From Syntrophus sp. PtaU1.Bin005 (GTDB lineage Bacteria; Desulfobacterota; Syntrophia; Syntrophales; Syntrophaceae), in NCBI GenBank assembly GCA_002067745.1, contig MVRU01000013.1, positions 1 through 45,000 of the forward strand: a DNA stretch of 45,000 nucleotides. Direction: 5' to 3'. The notes under the pieces were generated by a model. The model did not search any database. It saw only the letters and a program-made list of their open reading frames with translations, and was not told the DNA's origin. Made by a program: the position numbers and the translations under genes. Positions 25,227 through 33,360 of this stretch are shown here, one piece after another (position 1 is the first letter of the stretch; each line of letters begins with the position of its first letter).

Positions 25227-25754
25227 ATGGAAACCATGAATAAACAGATCCTGATCTCGAAGGATGCCATTGACCGGCGCGTCGGGGAACTGGGCGAACA
25301 GATATCACGGGATTACGCCAACAGCGAACTCATTGTTGTCGGCGTTCTCAAGGGGGCTTTTATTTTTATGGCCGACCTGATCCGGGCGCTGCGCATTCCC
25401 TGCCGGGTTGATTTTGCAAGGCTGGCCAGCTATGGTTCAGGGGCGTCGAGTTCCGGCAAGGTGGTCATGACGAAGGATATTGAAACCTCCATCAAGGGGA
25501 GGGATATCCTGATTGTCGAGGATATTGTGGATACGGGACTGACCTTGAAATTTCTCGTGGACTGGTTCCTGGAACGGAATCCCCGCTCCCTGAAGGTTTG
25601 TGCATTTCTCGATAAGCGGGGGCGGCGCAAGGTTCCTTTTGAGGCTGACTATGTCGGATTTACTGTGGACGATGCCTTTGTAATAGGATATGGCCTCGAT
25701 TTCAACGAAAAAGGTCGATTTCTGCCGGATGTGTATCGTGTTGACGAACTGTAA
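25227..25754 (+). CDS. hpt: Hypoxanthine phosphoribosyltransferase
   Basis: Hpt salvages hypoxanthine and guanine to IMP and GMP with PRPP. The PRPP-binding loop is ILIVEDIVDTGLTL near residue 95, and GVLKGAFIFMADLIRAL near 40 and FVIGYGLDFNEKGRFLPDVY at the end are family blocks. The length (175 residues from the ATG at 25227) is normal. A TTG eight codons upstream and an ATG three codons downstream are alternative starts; the Shine-Dalgarno is poor. Purine synthesis genes lie about 9 kb away, but not in one operon with it. Confidence 0.95.
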   Translation: METMNKQILISKDAIDRRVGELGEQISRDYANSELIVVGVLKGAFIFMADLIRALRIPCRVDFARLASYGSGASSSGKVVMTKDIETSIKGRDILIVEDIVDTGLTLKFLVDWFLERNPRSLKVCAFLDKRGRRKVPFEADYVGFTVDDAFVIGYGLDFNEKGRFLPDVYRVDEL

Positions 25755-25789
25755 GGTCTTTAATCCGGAATCCTTGAAGGGGAATAACT

Positions 25790-26821
25790 ATGATTATCCA
25801 GTGTATTAAATGTTCTACCCGGTTCCGCTTTGATGAGTCTCTGATGGAGGGTGACGGTGTGTGGGTCCGCTGCAGCCGTTGCCAGGAGGTCTTTTTTCAG
25901 GAGAATCCTGTCAGGATGACGCGCAGTGAAGAACCTGCCGCCTTGACGGAGACCGGCGCCGCGCCTCCCGAAGCGGACACGGGCCCCGCCGATTTTGACA
26001 AAACCCTCGAAATCAGCGCGAACAAGGAAGAGCTTGATACCATTCTGGCCAAGATCGAAGAGACGAAGAAAACCTTTGAGGAACATCATCAGCCGGAGGC
26101 CCTCGTCACGATCGAAAAAGAGAGCGGCCAGCAAGGGGTCGTGGAGGCGGAAGACGTTCAGGAGATCCTGAAATCGGAAGTTACAGGATACAAGGAATTC
26201 GAGCAGGTGGAGCTGGAGACGGAGGGCCCTGTGGCGACGCCGCCGGTCAAACGGGGTTTCTGGAGACCCTGGCGGATCATTGTCCTGATCATTTTCATCA
26301 ATCTTCTTTTTGGGGGCGTGTATGTGTGGCTTTCCCCGGGAATGAGCGAGCGTCTGATCTCCAACCTGTCCTCAATGGTTCCCGCCCTCGGAAACCTGGT
26401 GGGAACGGAGACGAGCCCGGCTGAATTTCATTTGAATCAGATCAAGCTTCAAAATGTCCGGCAGCGGTTCGTCGACAACGTGACGGCGGGTCAGCTGCGG
26501 GTCATAGAGGGGGTGGCGCTGAATGCATCGAGCTACCCGGTCACGCGGATACAGGTCAAGGGAGAGCTTTATGACGGCAACGGAGTGATCATCACGGAGC
26601 GGCTGGCATACAGCGGCAATCTGCTCAGCGATGATGAATTGGCGGCCTTGTCCGAGGAAGCCCTGCAGAAGGAGCTGGACCTTCCGATGGGCAGTGACTC
26701 CCAGAATATCCGGGTGGAGCCGAAGGGGCAGATTCCCTTCATGATCATCTTCCCCCATGAACCCCCGGGGGTAGCGACGGCGAGGGTTTCAACCGTGGGA
26801 GGAGAGAAGCTGCCGAAATAA
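25790..26821 (+). CDS. MJ0042 zinc-ribbon / DUF3426 membrane protein
   Basis: The protein has 343 residues. The N-terminus IIQCIKCSTRFRF...VRCSRCQEVF is the MJ0042-type zinc ribbon with two CxxC pairs. An acidic linker of about 100 residues follows, then one membrane helix (IIVLIIFINLLFGGVYVW, about 165-185). A C-terminal extracytoplasmic DUF3426-like domain (about 215-340) contains VIEGVALNASSYPVTRIQVKGELYD. The topology places the zinc ribbon in the cytoplasm and the beta domain in the periplasm, with unknown function. AAGGGGA precedes the ATG. It follows hpt closely and ends at a strong terminator. Confidence 0.85.
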   Translation: MIIQCIKCSTRFRFDESLMEGDGVWVRCSRCQEVFFQENPVRMTRSEEPAALTETGAAPPEADTGPADFDKTLEISANKEELDTILAKIEETKKTFEEHHQPEALVTIEKESGQQGVVEAEDVQEILKSEVTGYKEFEQVELETEGPVATPPVKRGFWRPWRIIVLIIFINLLFGGVYVWLSPGMSERLISNLSSMVPALGNLVGTETSPAEFHLNQIKLQNVRQRFVDNVTAGQLRVIEGVALNASSYPVTRIQVKGELYDGNGVIITERLAYSGNLLSDDELAALSEEALQKELDLPMGSDSQNIRVEPKGQIPFMIIFPHEPPGVATARVSTVGGEKLPK

Positions 26822-26844
26822 GACAGTTGTTGAGCCTGTAAGAG

Positions 26845-26886
26845 CGGGGGCCGGTGACGGATTTCAGTCATTGGCCCCCGTTTTTT
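26845..26886 (+). terminator. Rho-independent terminator after the zinc-ribbon gene
   Basis: CGGGGGCC pairs with GGCCCCCG, with a 20-nt interior segment, and is followed by six T (26881-26886). It lies 25 bases past the stop codon. Confidence 0.9.
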
Positions 26887-26994
26887 GTTCGTCCCGGAAC
26901 GCACGCCAACCGGGTTGCGCCATCTGCCCCGCTGCGTTCGCAGGTCTGCGCCGCCATCACCCCGCCCGTTAGTTCCTACGAGGCGGGACTGGAA

Positions 26995-27372
26995 CTATGA
27001 AGCGGTCCGCACATGGCGGGTGGCGATGATGTTGCAGGATGTATCCGCCGGTTTTGAAATGAGGATGTCTCCGATACGCACCGGCGCCTTTAAACGGACT
27101 GCCTTGATGGCCTCCATGACCTTGGCGATGCTGGCCAGCGGGATGGCGGAATCGGTTCGAACGCTGACCAGGGGAAAGTCTCCGCCTTCCACCAGGATAC
27201 TGCTGGCAATGGTTCTCATGGGGTTGATGAGTTCCTGCTCCGCCCATTCCGGACCCCTCTTGCAGTGATAGCCGACAACCTCCTTGATCACGGGCGTCGG
27301 CCCATCCTCCAGGGTAATCTCCAGCGGGCAGCCGTTCGGGCACAGGACGCAGGTCAGTTCTTTTTTGATCAT
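26995..27372 (-). CDS. DUF1667 protein, third gene of GlpA-like operon
   Basis: This 125-residue protein begins KKELTCVLCPNGCPLEITLE and has a later cysteine in GYHCKRGPEWA. The CVLCPNGC block and length match DUF1667, which is found with GlpA-like and NAD(P)/FAD oxidoreductase genes. The cysteines may hold an iron-sulfur cluster. Its ATG overlaps the stop of the upstream oxidoreductase by 4 bases. Together the three genes look like the clostridial-type anaerobic glycerol-3-phosphate dehydrogenase set. The family assignment is good; the electron-transfer role is inferred. Confidence 0.88.
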   Translation of the reverse strand: MIKKELTCVLCPNGCPLEITLEDGPTPVIKEVVGYHCKRGPEWAEQELINPMRTIASSILVEGGDFPLVSVRTDSAIPLASIAKVMEAIKAVRLKAPVRIGDILISKPADTSCNIIATRHVRTAS

Positions 27373-28610
27373 GCCACGGACACCTCCAGTCTGCCGGCTT
27401 CGGAAATCTTCTCCGCCTTGACCTTGATGTGGATCATTTCCGCAGGGTGAAGCCTCAGCATTTTCTTGTTTGCCACCAGCCTTTCGCCATCGTTTACCTT
27501 GACGACGCGATTCCGGGAGGGAGATGCCACCCGGAGGGAAAGGGTCACGTCCCGCCGGCCGCTGACGCTCTGCGGGAGGACATAGCGAACCCCTTCTCCG
27601 GCCAGAATCGGAATGGATTTTTGGGGCGGGGAAATCTCCCCGTTGAGGTATTGAACGGCAAACTGCCCGGCCAGGGCGGACTCCTCCGAAACCCAGTCCG
27701 CCAGGTCATGGACATGAAGAACATTTCCGCAGGAGAAAACGCCGGGAATGCTGGTCATCAGGGTATCGTCCACGGAAGCGCCGCTGGTCCGCGGCTCGAT
27801 GGCAATGGAGGCGTTCCGGGAAAGCTCGTTTTCCGGAATGAGGCCCACCGAAAGCAGCAGGGTGTCGCAGGGGACGAACCACTCCGTTCCCGGAATCGGT
27901 TTGAAACTTCCGTCCATGCGGGCCACGGTCACCCCCGTCAAGCGCTCTTTCCCATGAATCTGGACGACGGATGTGGCGAGGTGAAGGGGAATCCCATAGT
28001 CGTTCAGGCACTGCTGAATGTTGCGGGGCAACCCGCTGGAGTAGGGGAGAAGCTCGAAGACGCCCTCCACCCTGGCCCCTTCCAGGGTCATCCGGCGGGC
28101 CATGATCAGGCCGATATCCCCTGAGCCCATGATGACCACCCGCTTACCGACCATGATATTCTGCAGGTTGATGAAGTTCTGGGCCGCTCCCGCCGTGTAG
28201 ATCCCCGAGGGGCGCGTGCCGGGAAGGGAAATCGCCCCGGCTGTGCGTTCCCGGCAGCCCATGGCCAGGATCACCGCCCGGGCTTCAATCTTTGTGAAGC
28301 CGTTCCGGGAGCTGACGAAAAGGTTCCGCTCGGCGTCCATGTTGAGGACAATGGTTCCCAGCATCACTTCGCCCTTCATCTTTTCGTATTCGTCGATGTA
28401 GCGCTGGGCGTATTCCGGCCCGGTGAGTGCTTCGCCGAAGCGGTGCAGTCCAAATCCGTCATGGATGCACTGATTGAGGATCCCTCCGAGGATTCGGTCC
28501 CTTTCGAGAAGGAGGACATTGTCGCAGCCGTTCTGACGGGCGGACACCGCCGCCGACAAACCGGCCGGTCCTCCTCCGATAACCACCAGATCGCGTTTTA
28601 GAGTTTGCAT
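27369..28610 (-). CDS. FAD-dependent NAD(P)-binding oxidoreductase
   Basis: The start at 28610 (MQTLKRDLVVIGGGPAGLSAA) begins directly with the FAD dinucleotide motif GGGPAGLSA. The frame is open for 35 codons upstream but lacks homology-like sequence. A second nucleotide-binding motif (VVIMGSGDIG) lies near 155, and a C-terminal FAD segment with GVFSCGNVLHVHDLADW near 300 ends in the usual two-dinucleotide layout. The 413-residue length matches COG0446-type oxidoreductases placed between a GlpA-like gene and DUF1667. It probably passes electrons to NAD or a quinone carrier (inference). Confidence 0.9.
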   Translation of the reverse strand: MQTLKRDLVVIGGGPAGLSAAVSARQNGCDNVLLLERDRILGGILNQCIHDGFGLHRFGEALTGPEYAQRYIDEYEKMKGEVMLGTIVLNMDAERNLFVSSRNGFTKIEARAVILAMGCRERTAGAISLPGTRPSGIYTAGAAQNFINLQNIMVGKRVVIMGSGDIGLIMARRMTLEGARVEGVFELLPYSSGLPRNIQQCLNDYGIPLHLATSVVQIHGKERLTGVTVARMDGSFKPIPGTEWFVPCDTLLLSVGLIPENELSRNASIAIEPRTSGASVDDTLMTSIPGVFSCGNVLHVHDLADWVSEESALAGQFAVQYLNGEISPPQKSIPILAGEGVRYVLPQSVSGRRDVTLSLRVASPSRNRVVKVNDGERLVANKKMLRLHPAEMIHIKVKAEKISEAGRLEVSVA

Positions 28611-28623
28611 CGTCTTGTCTTTC

Positions 28624-30084
28624 CTATCGCACTCGACCGGCAAAAAGCGGGGAAGCAGCGTGCTGTAATAAATAGTCTTCGGGCCTGTACCCGAATTCCT
28701 TTTCCAGGATCGCAACGATCCTGGGCAGGCAGAACCCGCCCTGGCAGCGGCCCATCATGGCCCGGGAGCGGTATTTCAGCCCGTTGATCGTGCGGACGCC
28801 CAGGGGGTTCTGGATGGCGTCCAGGACCTCTTTGCGGGTGATCTGTTCGCAGCGGCAGACGACCTCCCCGTAATCGGGGTCCTGGGCTACGAGATCCGCC
28901 TTTTCTTCCGGGGACAGCTCGAAAAAGAATCCTGCCCGGCCCTCCCGTTCGGCAATAAAGGAGTCCTTCAGCGGAAGGGGCAGAAGTTCCTCCACCAGAT
29001 TCCGGACCATCAGGCCGATGGCCGGCGCGGAGGTCAGGCCGGGACTTTCGATGCCCACGAGATTGATGAAACCGGGGATGTCTTTGCGGCTCTCGATGAC
29101 AAAGTCCCGGAACCCACCTTCGCTGGGCGGGGCCTGCTTGGCCCTCAAGCCGGAGAAATTGCGGATGAAATCCGCTGCTGAAATCCCTGGCAGGAGTTCG
29201 TGCCCCTCTTTCTTGAGGAGGTTCATGATCTCCGCCGTAGAGGCGTAATCGTCCGCTTCATCGACGTATTCGTTGCTGGGACCGATGAGGATATTGCCGT
29301 CCACGGTGTTCGTCAGGTGGATGCCGAGTCCGGCGCCTCCCTTGTGGGGAGCCGGATAGACAAGCAGCGACAGGGATCCGGCCAGCCGCTTGTCCAGGAT
29401 GAGGTATTCCCCGCGGCAGGGGTAGATCCTGTATTCGTCGATTCCCAGCATCCGGCAGATCGCATCGGAGTAGAGGCCGGCGGAATTGATCAGGACCCTG
29501 CTCCTGAAGCGTTCTCCTTGGCGGGTGGAGATGTCAAATCCTTCTGCCGTCCTGCTGATCGCCGTCACCTGCTGTCCGAGATGATAGGAAACCCCGTTGG
29601 TGTAAGCGTTTTCAGCCAGGGCGATGGTGAGGCCGTAGGGACAGATGATGCCTGTGCTCGGAGAATGGAGGGCCATGATGCCTCCGATGCCTGGCTGCAG
29701 CTTCTCCATCTGTCCCCTGTTCAGAATGGACAGACCGGGAACGCCGTTGGCCTCTCCCTGCTCCTTGAGGGAATGGAGCGTTTTTATATCCGCCTGCTCC
29801 TGAGCCACCGTGAGTTTTCCGATATACTGGATCTTGACTTTGAGGTCTTTGCAGAGGGCTCCCATCATGGCATTGCCCCGGACATCGAGCTCCGCCCGAA
29901 GCGTGCCGGGTTTGTAGTGGATGCCGGAGTGGACCACGCCGCTGTTCCGGGAACTGGTCCCGCCTCCTACATCAAGCTCTTGTTCAAGCACTGCCGTCTT
30001 GATATCGAATCGGGAAAGTTCCCGGGCGATGGCATTGCCCACCACCCCTGCGCCGATGACGATCACATCGTAGAAATTGGTCAT
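28624..30084 (-). CDS. GlpA-like FAD-dependent dehydrogenase with BFD-type cluster domain
   Basis: This 486-residue protein has an N-terminal FAD motif VIGAGVVGNAIARELS and SSRNSGVVHSGIHY. A C-terminal [2Fe-2S] BFD-like domain reads VCRCEQITRKEV and GRCQGGFCLP, giving four cysteines. This is the arrangement of GlpA-like glycerol-3-phosphate dehydrogenases and related 2-hydroxyacid oxidases such as LhgO. The substrate cannot be fixed from sequence alone. It is 13 bases upstream of the oxidoreductase gene and starts the three-gene leftward operon. Confidence 0.87.
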   Translation of the reverse strand: MTNFYDVIVIGAGVVGNAIARELSRFDIKTAVLEQELDVGGGTSSRNSGVVHSGIHYKPGTLRAELDVRGNAMMGALCKDLKVKIQYIGKLTVAQEQADIKTLHSLKEQGEANGVPGLSILNRGQMEKLQPGIGGIMALHSPSTGIICPYGLTIALAENAYTNGVSYHLGQQVTAISRTAEGFDISTRQGERFRSRVLINSAGLYSDAICRMLGIDEYRIYPCRGEYLILDKRLAGSLSLLVYPAPHKGGAGLGIHLTNTVDGNILIGPSNEYVDEADDYASTAEIMNLLKKEGHELLPGISAADFIRNFSGLRAKQAPPSEGGFRDFVIESRKDIPGFINLVGIESPGLTSAPAIGLMVRNLVEELLPLPLKDSFIAEREGRAGFFFELSPEEKADLVAQDPDYGEVVCRCEQITRKEVLDAIQNPLGVRTINGLKYRSRAMMGRCQGGFCLPRIVAILEKEFGYRPEDYLLQHAASPLFAGRVR

Positions 30085-30221
30085 GTCAATTCGAATGTTC
30101 CTCTGAGAGTTGTTGCTTTCAAGGATTTTTATACATCCCGGCCAGATACGTCTGATCCGAAACGTACGCGAAGCTCATATCAGAAAACGTTCAGTCTTTC
30201 AACGAGGACAAGAGGATAAAA

Positions 30222-30275
30222 TCAAAAAAAGAAGGCCGGCCGCTTTTCACATCCGTGAGCTGCAGAACCGGCCTT
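30222..30275 (-). terminator. Rho-independent terminator after 4-hydroxybutyryl-CoA dehydratase gene
   Basis: On the minus strand AAGGCCGG (30275-30268) and CCGGCCTT (30239-30232) pair and are followed by CTTTTTTTGATTTT. It lies 27 bases past the abfD-like stop, so the following GlpA-like operon probably has its own promoter. Confidence 0.85.
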
Positions 30276-30301
30276 CCTTGCCTTCAGTGATGGAGAAGTA
30301 A

Positions 30302-31738
30302 TCAGTCTTTAATTCCAGCTAACCGCTTCGCGGCCTTCTTCTTGCTTTCGGTGTCTGTCTCACGGAAAATGGTCACCCGATGCGCTTCGGCAGATCCGCC
30401 GCCATGGATGTCGGAGATGGTGTCGGCGCTTTCCAGGGCCATCTTTTCCACCAGGCGGAACATCCTGATGCGATTTTCCACGGGGACACTGTCAACGCCC
30501 TTGAGATATTTCTTCAGGAGCCCACCGATTTCCGGATTCTCGAAATCCCTGTCGGAGGGAAGATCTGCAACGAAACCACCGGCGATGTCTATCATGAGCC
30601 TCGTTGCCTCGGCCATCTCTTTACCCTCATGGATCTTGGAGGCGTTGGCCAGGACTGTATCAATGAAGTAGTTTCCCGATGGCTGCTGTTTTCCTTCATA
30701 AGACGATGCCAGGCAGCAGCCGTACAGCGTCTCCGCCCTGTGGATCATATCGATGACCTTCTGTTTGAGATGGCTCAACTTTGCAGTGCCGTTGTAGTCC
30801 ATCATGGTGAGGGCGGCGCCGGTCATGCAGTCGATCTTTCCGGATTTGCAGCCACCGTGGCTCTGGCGGTGGAACGAGGAAAACTTGACCACCATGTCCA
30901 CTGCGAATTCCGTTTCGCCGCACATAAAAACACGGTTCCAGGGAACGAAAACATCGTTGAAGATCAGGGTGGGGCAGTACTTGGAATAATACATGTTTCC
31001 GCAGTCATAGCCGTCAAGCTCTCTCTTGTCGAGGCTGGAGCGGCCGACCACATGGATGAGCCCCGGGCTGTCGGCGGGAATCGCGAAGGCGACGGCGTAG
31101 TCTCCGTCGTTCTTGCCCATGGCACGGGTGGGCAGCACGATGATTTCATGGGAGGAAAGAGAGCCCGTCTGGTGGGACTTGGCACCCCGGACCACGATCC
31201 CGTCTTCCCTCTTTTCCACGATGCGGAGAAACATATCCTTGTCCACCTGCTCGTGGGGCGCCAGCGAGCGGTCGCCCTTTACGTCGGTGACTCCAGCGTT
31301 TCCCGTGAGGTCGTTTTTCTGCATGTGCTTGAGGAATTCCAAAAAGTTTTCATTGTAGTGGGTGCCGTATTTCTTGTCGATGTCATAGGTGACAATGGCC
31401 AGGGTGGACAGACAGTCCAGGCCGGTGCACCTCTGATGGCAGGTTCCCACGTAATTGGCCACTTTGCGGTTGATCTTCACCCGCGCTACGAGATCCGTTA
31501 TGCTGGCCGGCGGCAGGGTGAAACGGCTTACCGGTTCGTTGATCAAGGGGCTGATCGTAACGAAAAGATCCTTATTTTCCGGCATGCTGGCCAGCTCATA
31601 GGTCGCGCCCGTGGCTTCGATGCCGGCGCGGATCCGGGGATTGTCGACGACGTTGGTGATCTTTTCTCCAAACATATAGACCGTGGGTTTGAGAGCCCGC
31701 AGCGATTCAATGTACTCTTCCTTTGTCTTAAGACCCAT
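30302..31738 (-). CDS. abfD: 4-Hydroxybutyryl-CoA dehydratase / vinylacetyl-CoA isomerase
   Basis: This 478-residue flavoprotein dehydrates 4-hydroxybutyryl-CoA to crotonyl-CoA and isomerises vinylacetyl-CoA. The [4Fe-4S] ligands of the clostridial enzyme have equivalents here. VGTCHQRC gives Cys100 and Cys104; FHRQSHGGCK gives His290 and Cys297, with Lys298 following. IAGGFVADLPSDRDFENP near 390 is another family block. AGGAGGAAAG precedes the ATG. It is a single leftward gene, ended by a terminator, upstream of the GlpA-like operon. In a syntrophic or fermentative anaerobe it could serve 4-hydroxybutyrate or crotonate metabolism. No CoA-transferase or dehydrogenase partner is adjacent. Confidence 0.95.
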   Translation of the reverse strand: MGLKTKEEYIESLRALKPTVYMFGEKITNVVDNPRIRAGIEATGATYELASMPENKDLFVTISPLINEPVSRFTLPPASITDLVARVKINRKVANYVGTCHQRCTGLDCLSTLAIVTYDIDKKYGTHYNENFLEFLKHMQKNDLTGNAGVTDVKGDRSLAPHEQVDKDMFLRIVEKREDGIVVRGAKSHQTGSLSSHEIIVLPTRAMGKNDGDYAVAFAIPADSPGLIHVVGRSSLDKRELDGYDCGNMYYSKYCPTLIFNDVFVPWNRVFMCGETEFAVDMVVKFSSFHRQSHGGCKSGKIDCMTGAALTMMDYNGTAKLSHLKQKVIDMIHRAETLYGCCLASSYEGKQQPSGNYFIDTVLANASKIHEGKEMAEATRLMIDIAGGFVADLPSDRDFENPEIGGLLKKYLKGVDSVPVENRIRMFRLVEKMALESADTISDIHGGGSAEAHRVTIFRETDTESKKKAAKRLAGIKD

Positions 31739-32548
31739 GAAACTTTCCTCCTAGAAACTTCAGATATTGTCAACTATAATCAAACGGAAGGGATCCCGAT
31801 GGTTGGCAGGTTCCGTTTAACTGCTGAGGCCCTTTTTTTTCCCAGCGGCCACGGTGCTGATCCAGCCGGAAAAGATTCCGGTGACTGAACACACTTTATT
31901 TTTGATGATTCTAAAAAAAACGGCTGCTGAAGCGCTTTCTTATGAAAATAAATTTTTAATTTAAAATTTGATTTTCTTTCTATCTCTTTTTCAGTTTTCA
32001 CGTCAAGCATTTTTTATGGCCATCAAGACGCCTCAATGGAAATCGCAGGCATCACAATGGCCGGGGCACAGGCATCGTTCAGGATTATTATCATGCAGAT
32101 CTTAAAGATTATAAGTACTTAATGGTCAAAAGAATCATATTTCAATATTTAATCAGATATTCAATTTATTTTTCTGCTTTAATTTAAGGATCCATCCAAG
32201 TTTTTTCATGTCAGACCGCCGCACTGCCGGCATGGACGCTCTGCAAATCCCTGGTCCGGCGCCTTCTGTAACAGGGGGCCCCGGCTGAGCGTCGTTATTT
32301 GCTTTGACAGGCAGGATCCCCTGGATTATTCTATTCCCGAATTGAATGGAAAACGGGCAGGTATTCCATCCTGAATAAAGCGGTTAACCCAGGAGCCCGC
32401 CTTGTTGTGTCAAAGGGGGATCCTTTCTACCCCACGTTCTCTGATGCGTTGCGACCGCCAAAGCCGAAAAATGTGAAGCAAGGAGTGTTTTTGAGCGGTT
32501 CATGAGATGGAGATAGGGGAGATCACCATTGGAGAAAGGAGGTTTGAG
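31739..32548. other. 810-bp intergenic region between divergent abfD and the selenoprotein gene
   Basis: No gene is supported. The central part (about 31900-32200) is strongly AT-rich. Structure seen: an 8-bp inverted repeat AAACGGAA / TTCCGTTT (31782-31789, 31811-31818) upstream of abfD; a short hairpin CCGGAA-AAGA-TTCCGG (31866-31881); and a 7-bp repeat GACGCTC / GAGCGTC (32235-32241, 32287-32293) enclosing a GC-rich stretch. The promoters of both flanking genes should lie here but none is clear. Confidence 0.5.
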
Positions 32549-33271
32549 ATGGCGGAAAAGGCCAAAGTAGGATGCGCCCGCCCCACGGGCGGGTTGGTCG
32601 GACAGTCTAAGGAAACAGTAGCGGAGACAAAGGGGGCGCAGCCGTCCCAGGAGGTGAAGAAGATGATTCAGGTAGGAAGACCGGCGCCGGATTTCGTTGC
32701 CCCCGCGTATCACAAGGGGGAGTTTACTTCGGTAAAACTTTCAGATTCTCTTGGCAAGTGGGTGGTCCTCTGCTTCTATCCGGGAGACTTTACATTCGTT
32801 TGAGCGACCGAAATTTCGGCGGTCGCCGATCATTATGCGGAATTTCAAAAGCTTGGAGCCGAGGTCTTTTCCATCAGTGTCGACAGCGTCTTTGTCCACA
32901 AGATGTGGAACGACTACGAGCTGGCGAAAATGGTTCCCGGTGGTGTTCCTTTCCCCATGCTTTCCGATGGAGGTGGAAAGTTGGGAATGGCATACGGTGT
33001 TTACGACGAGGAGGCTGGAGTTGAAAACCGGGGCCGGTTTATCATTGATCCCGATGGCGTGATTCAGGCCTATGAAGTGCTCACGCCTCCTGTTGGGCGC
33101 CTGGTAGCGGAAAACCTCCGCCAGATCCAGGCCTTTCAACATGTCCGGGCAACGGAGGGGGCGGAGGCGACTCCGTCAGGCTGGAAGCCCGGCAAGATCA
33201 CGCTCAAGCCCGGTCCGGACCTCGTCGGCAAGGTCTGGGAGGTCTGGAAAACCTCCATGGAAAAAGATTAG
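32549..33271 (+). CDS. prxU: Selenocysteine-containing peroxiredoxin (UGA read through)
   Basis: The frame is open from 32549 to 33271 except for one TGA at 32801-32803. It falls exactly at the peroxidatic position of an AhpC/TSA peroxiredoxin: PGDFTFV-U-ATEI, against the usual PxDFTFVCPTEI. The downstream part continues a normal peroxiredoxin ([44 protein letters not shown]). Sec is residue 85 from the ATG at 32549 (AAAGGAGG upstream). It is residue 47 from an in-frame ATG at 32663 that also has AGGAGGTG; the usual peroxidatic Cys lies near 47. The region of the resolving cysteine reads EATPS instead of EVCPA, so no resolving Cys is present there. A 7-bp hairpin follows the UGA and selB is in the same window. 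It should reduce peroxides. Confidence 0.9.
32801..32826 (+). promoter_or_regulatory. UGA Sec codon and bacterial SECIS hairpin
   Basis: Directly after the TGA, GCGACCG (32804-32810) and CGGTCGC (32820-32826) form a perfect 7-bp stem around AAATTTCGG. The UGA itself can pair with UCA just beyond (with a CGA bulge). The apical loop is nearer the UGA than in E. coli fdhF, so it is a short SECIS. The hairpin codes for conserved peroxiredoxin residues at the same time. Confidence 0.78.
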
Positions 33272-33360
33272 CCATTCCAGCTCATGTCCGTCGACCAGCC
33301 TTCGGTGCCGGTGCGTTGGGGCGGTCGACGGCATGAGGCAGTCTTCCTTGCCTGGAATCC

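Noticed and set aside
30380-31888. 502-residue plus-strand open frame opposite the dehydratase
   Set aside because: Shadow frame; the minus strand encodes a complete AbfD with its iron-sulfur ligands.
32549-33271. Peroxiredoxin as a pseudogene with a nonsense mutation
   Set aside because: The only in-frame stop is TGA, it coincides with the catalytic position, a hairpin follows it, and selB is present.
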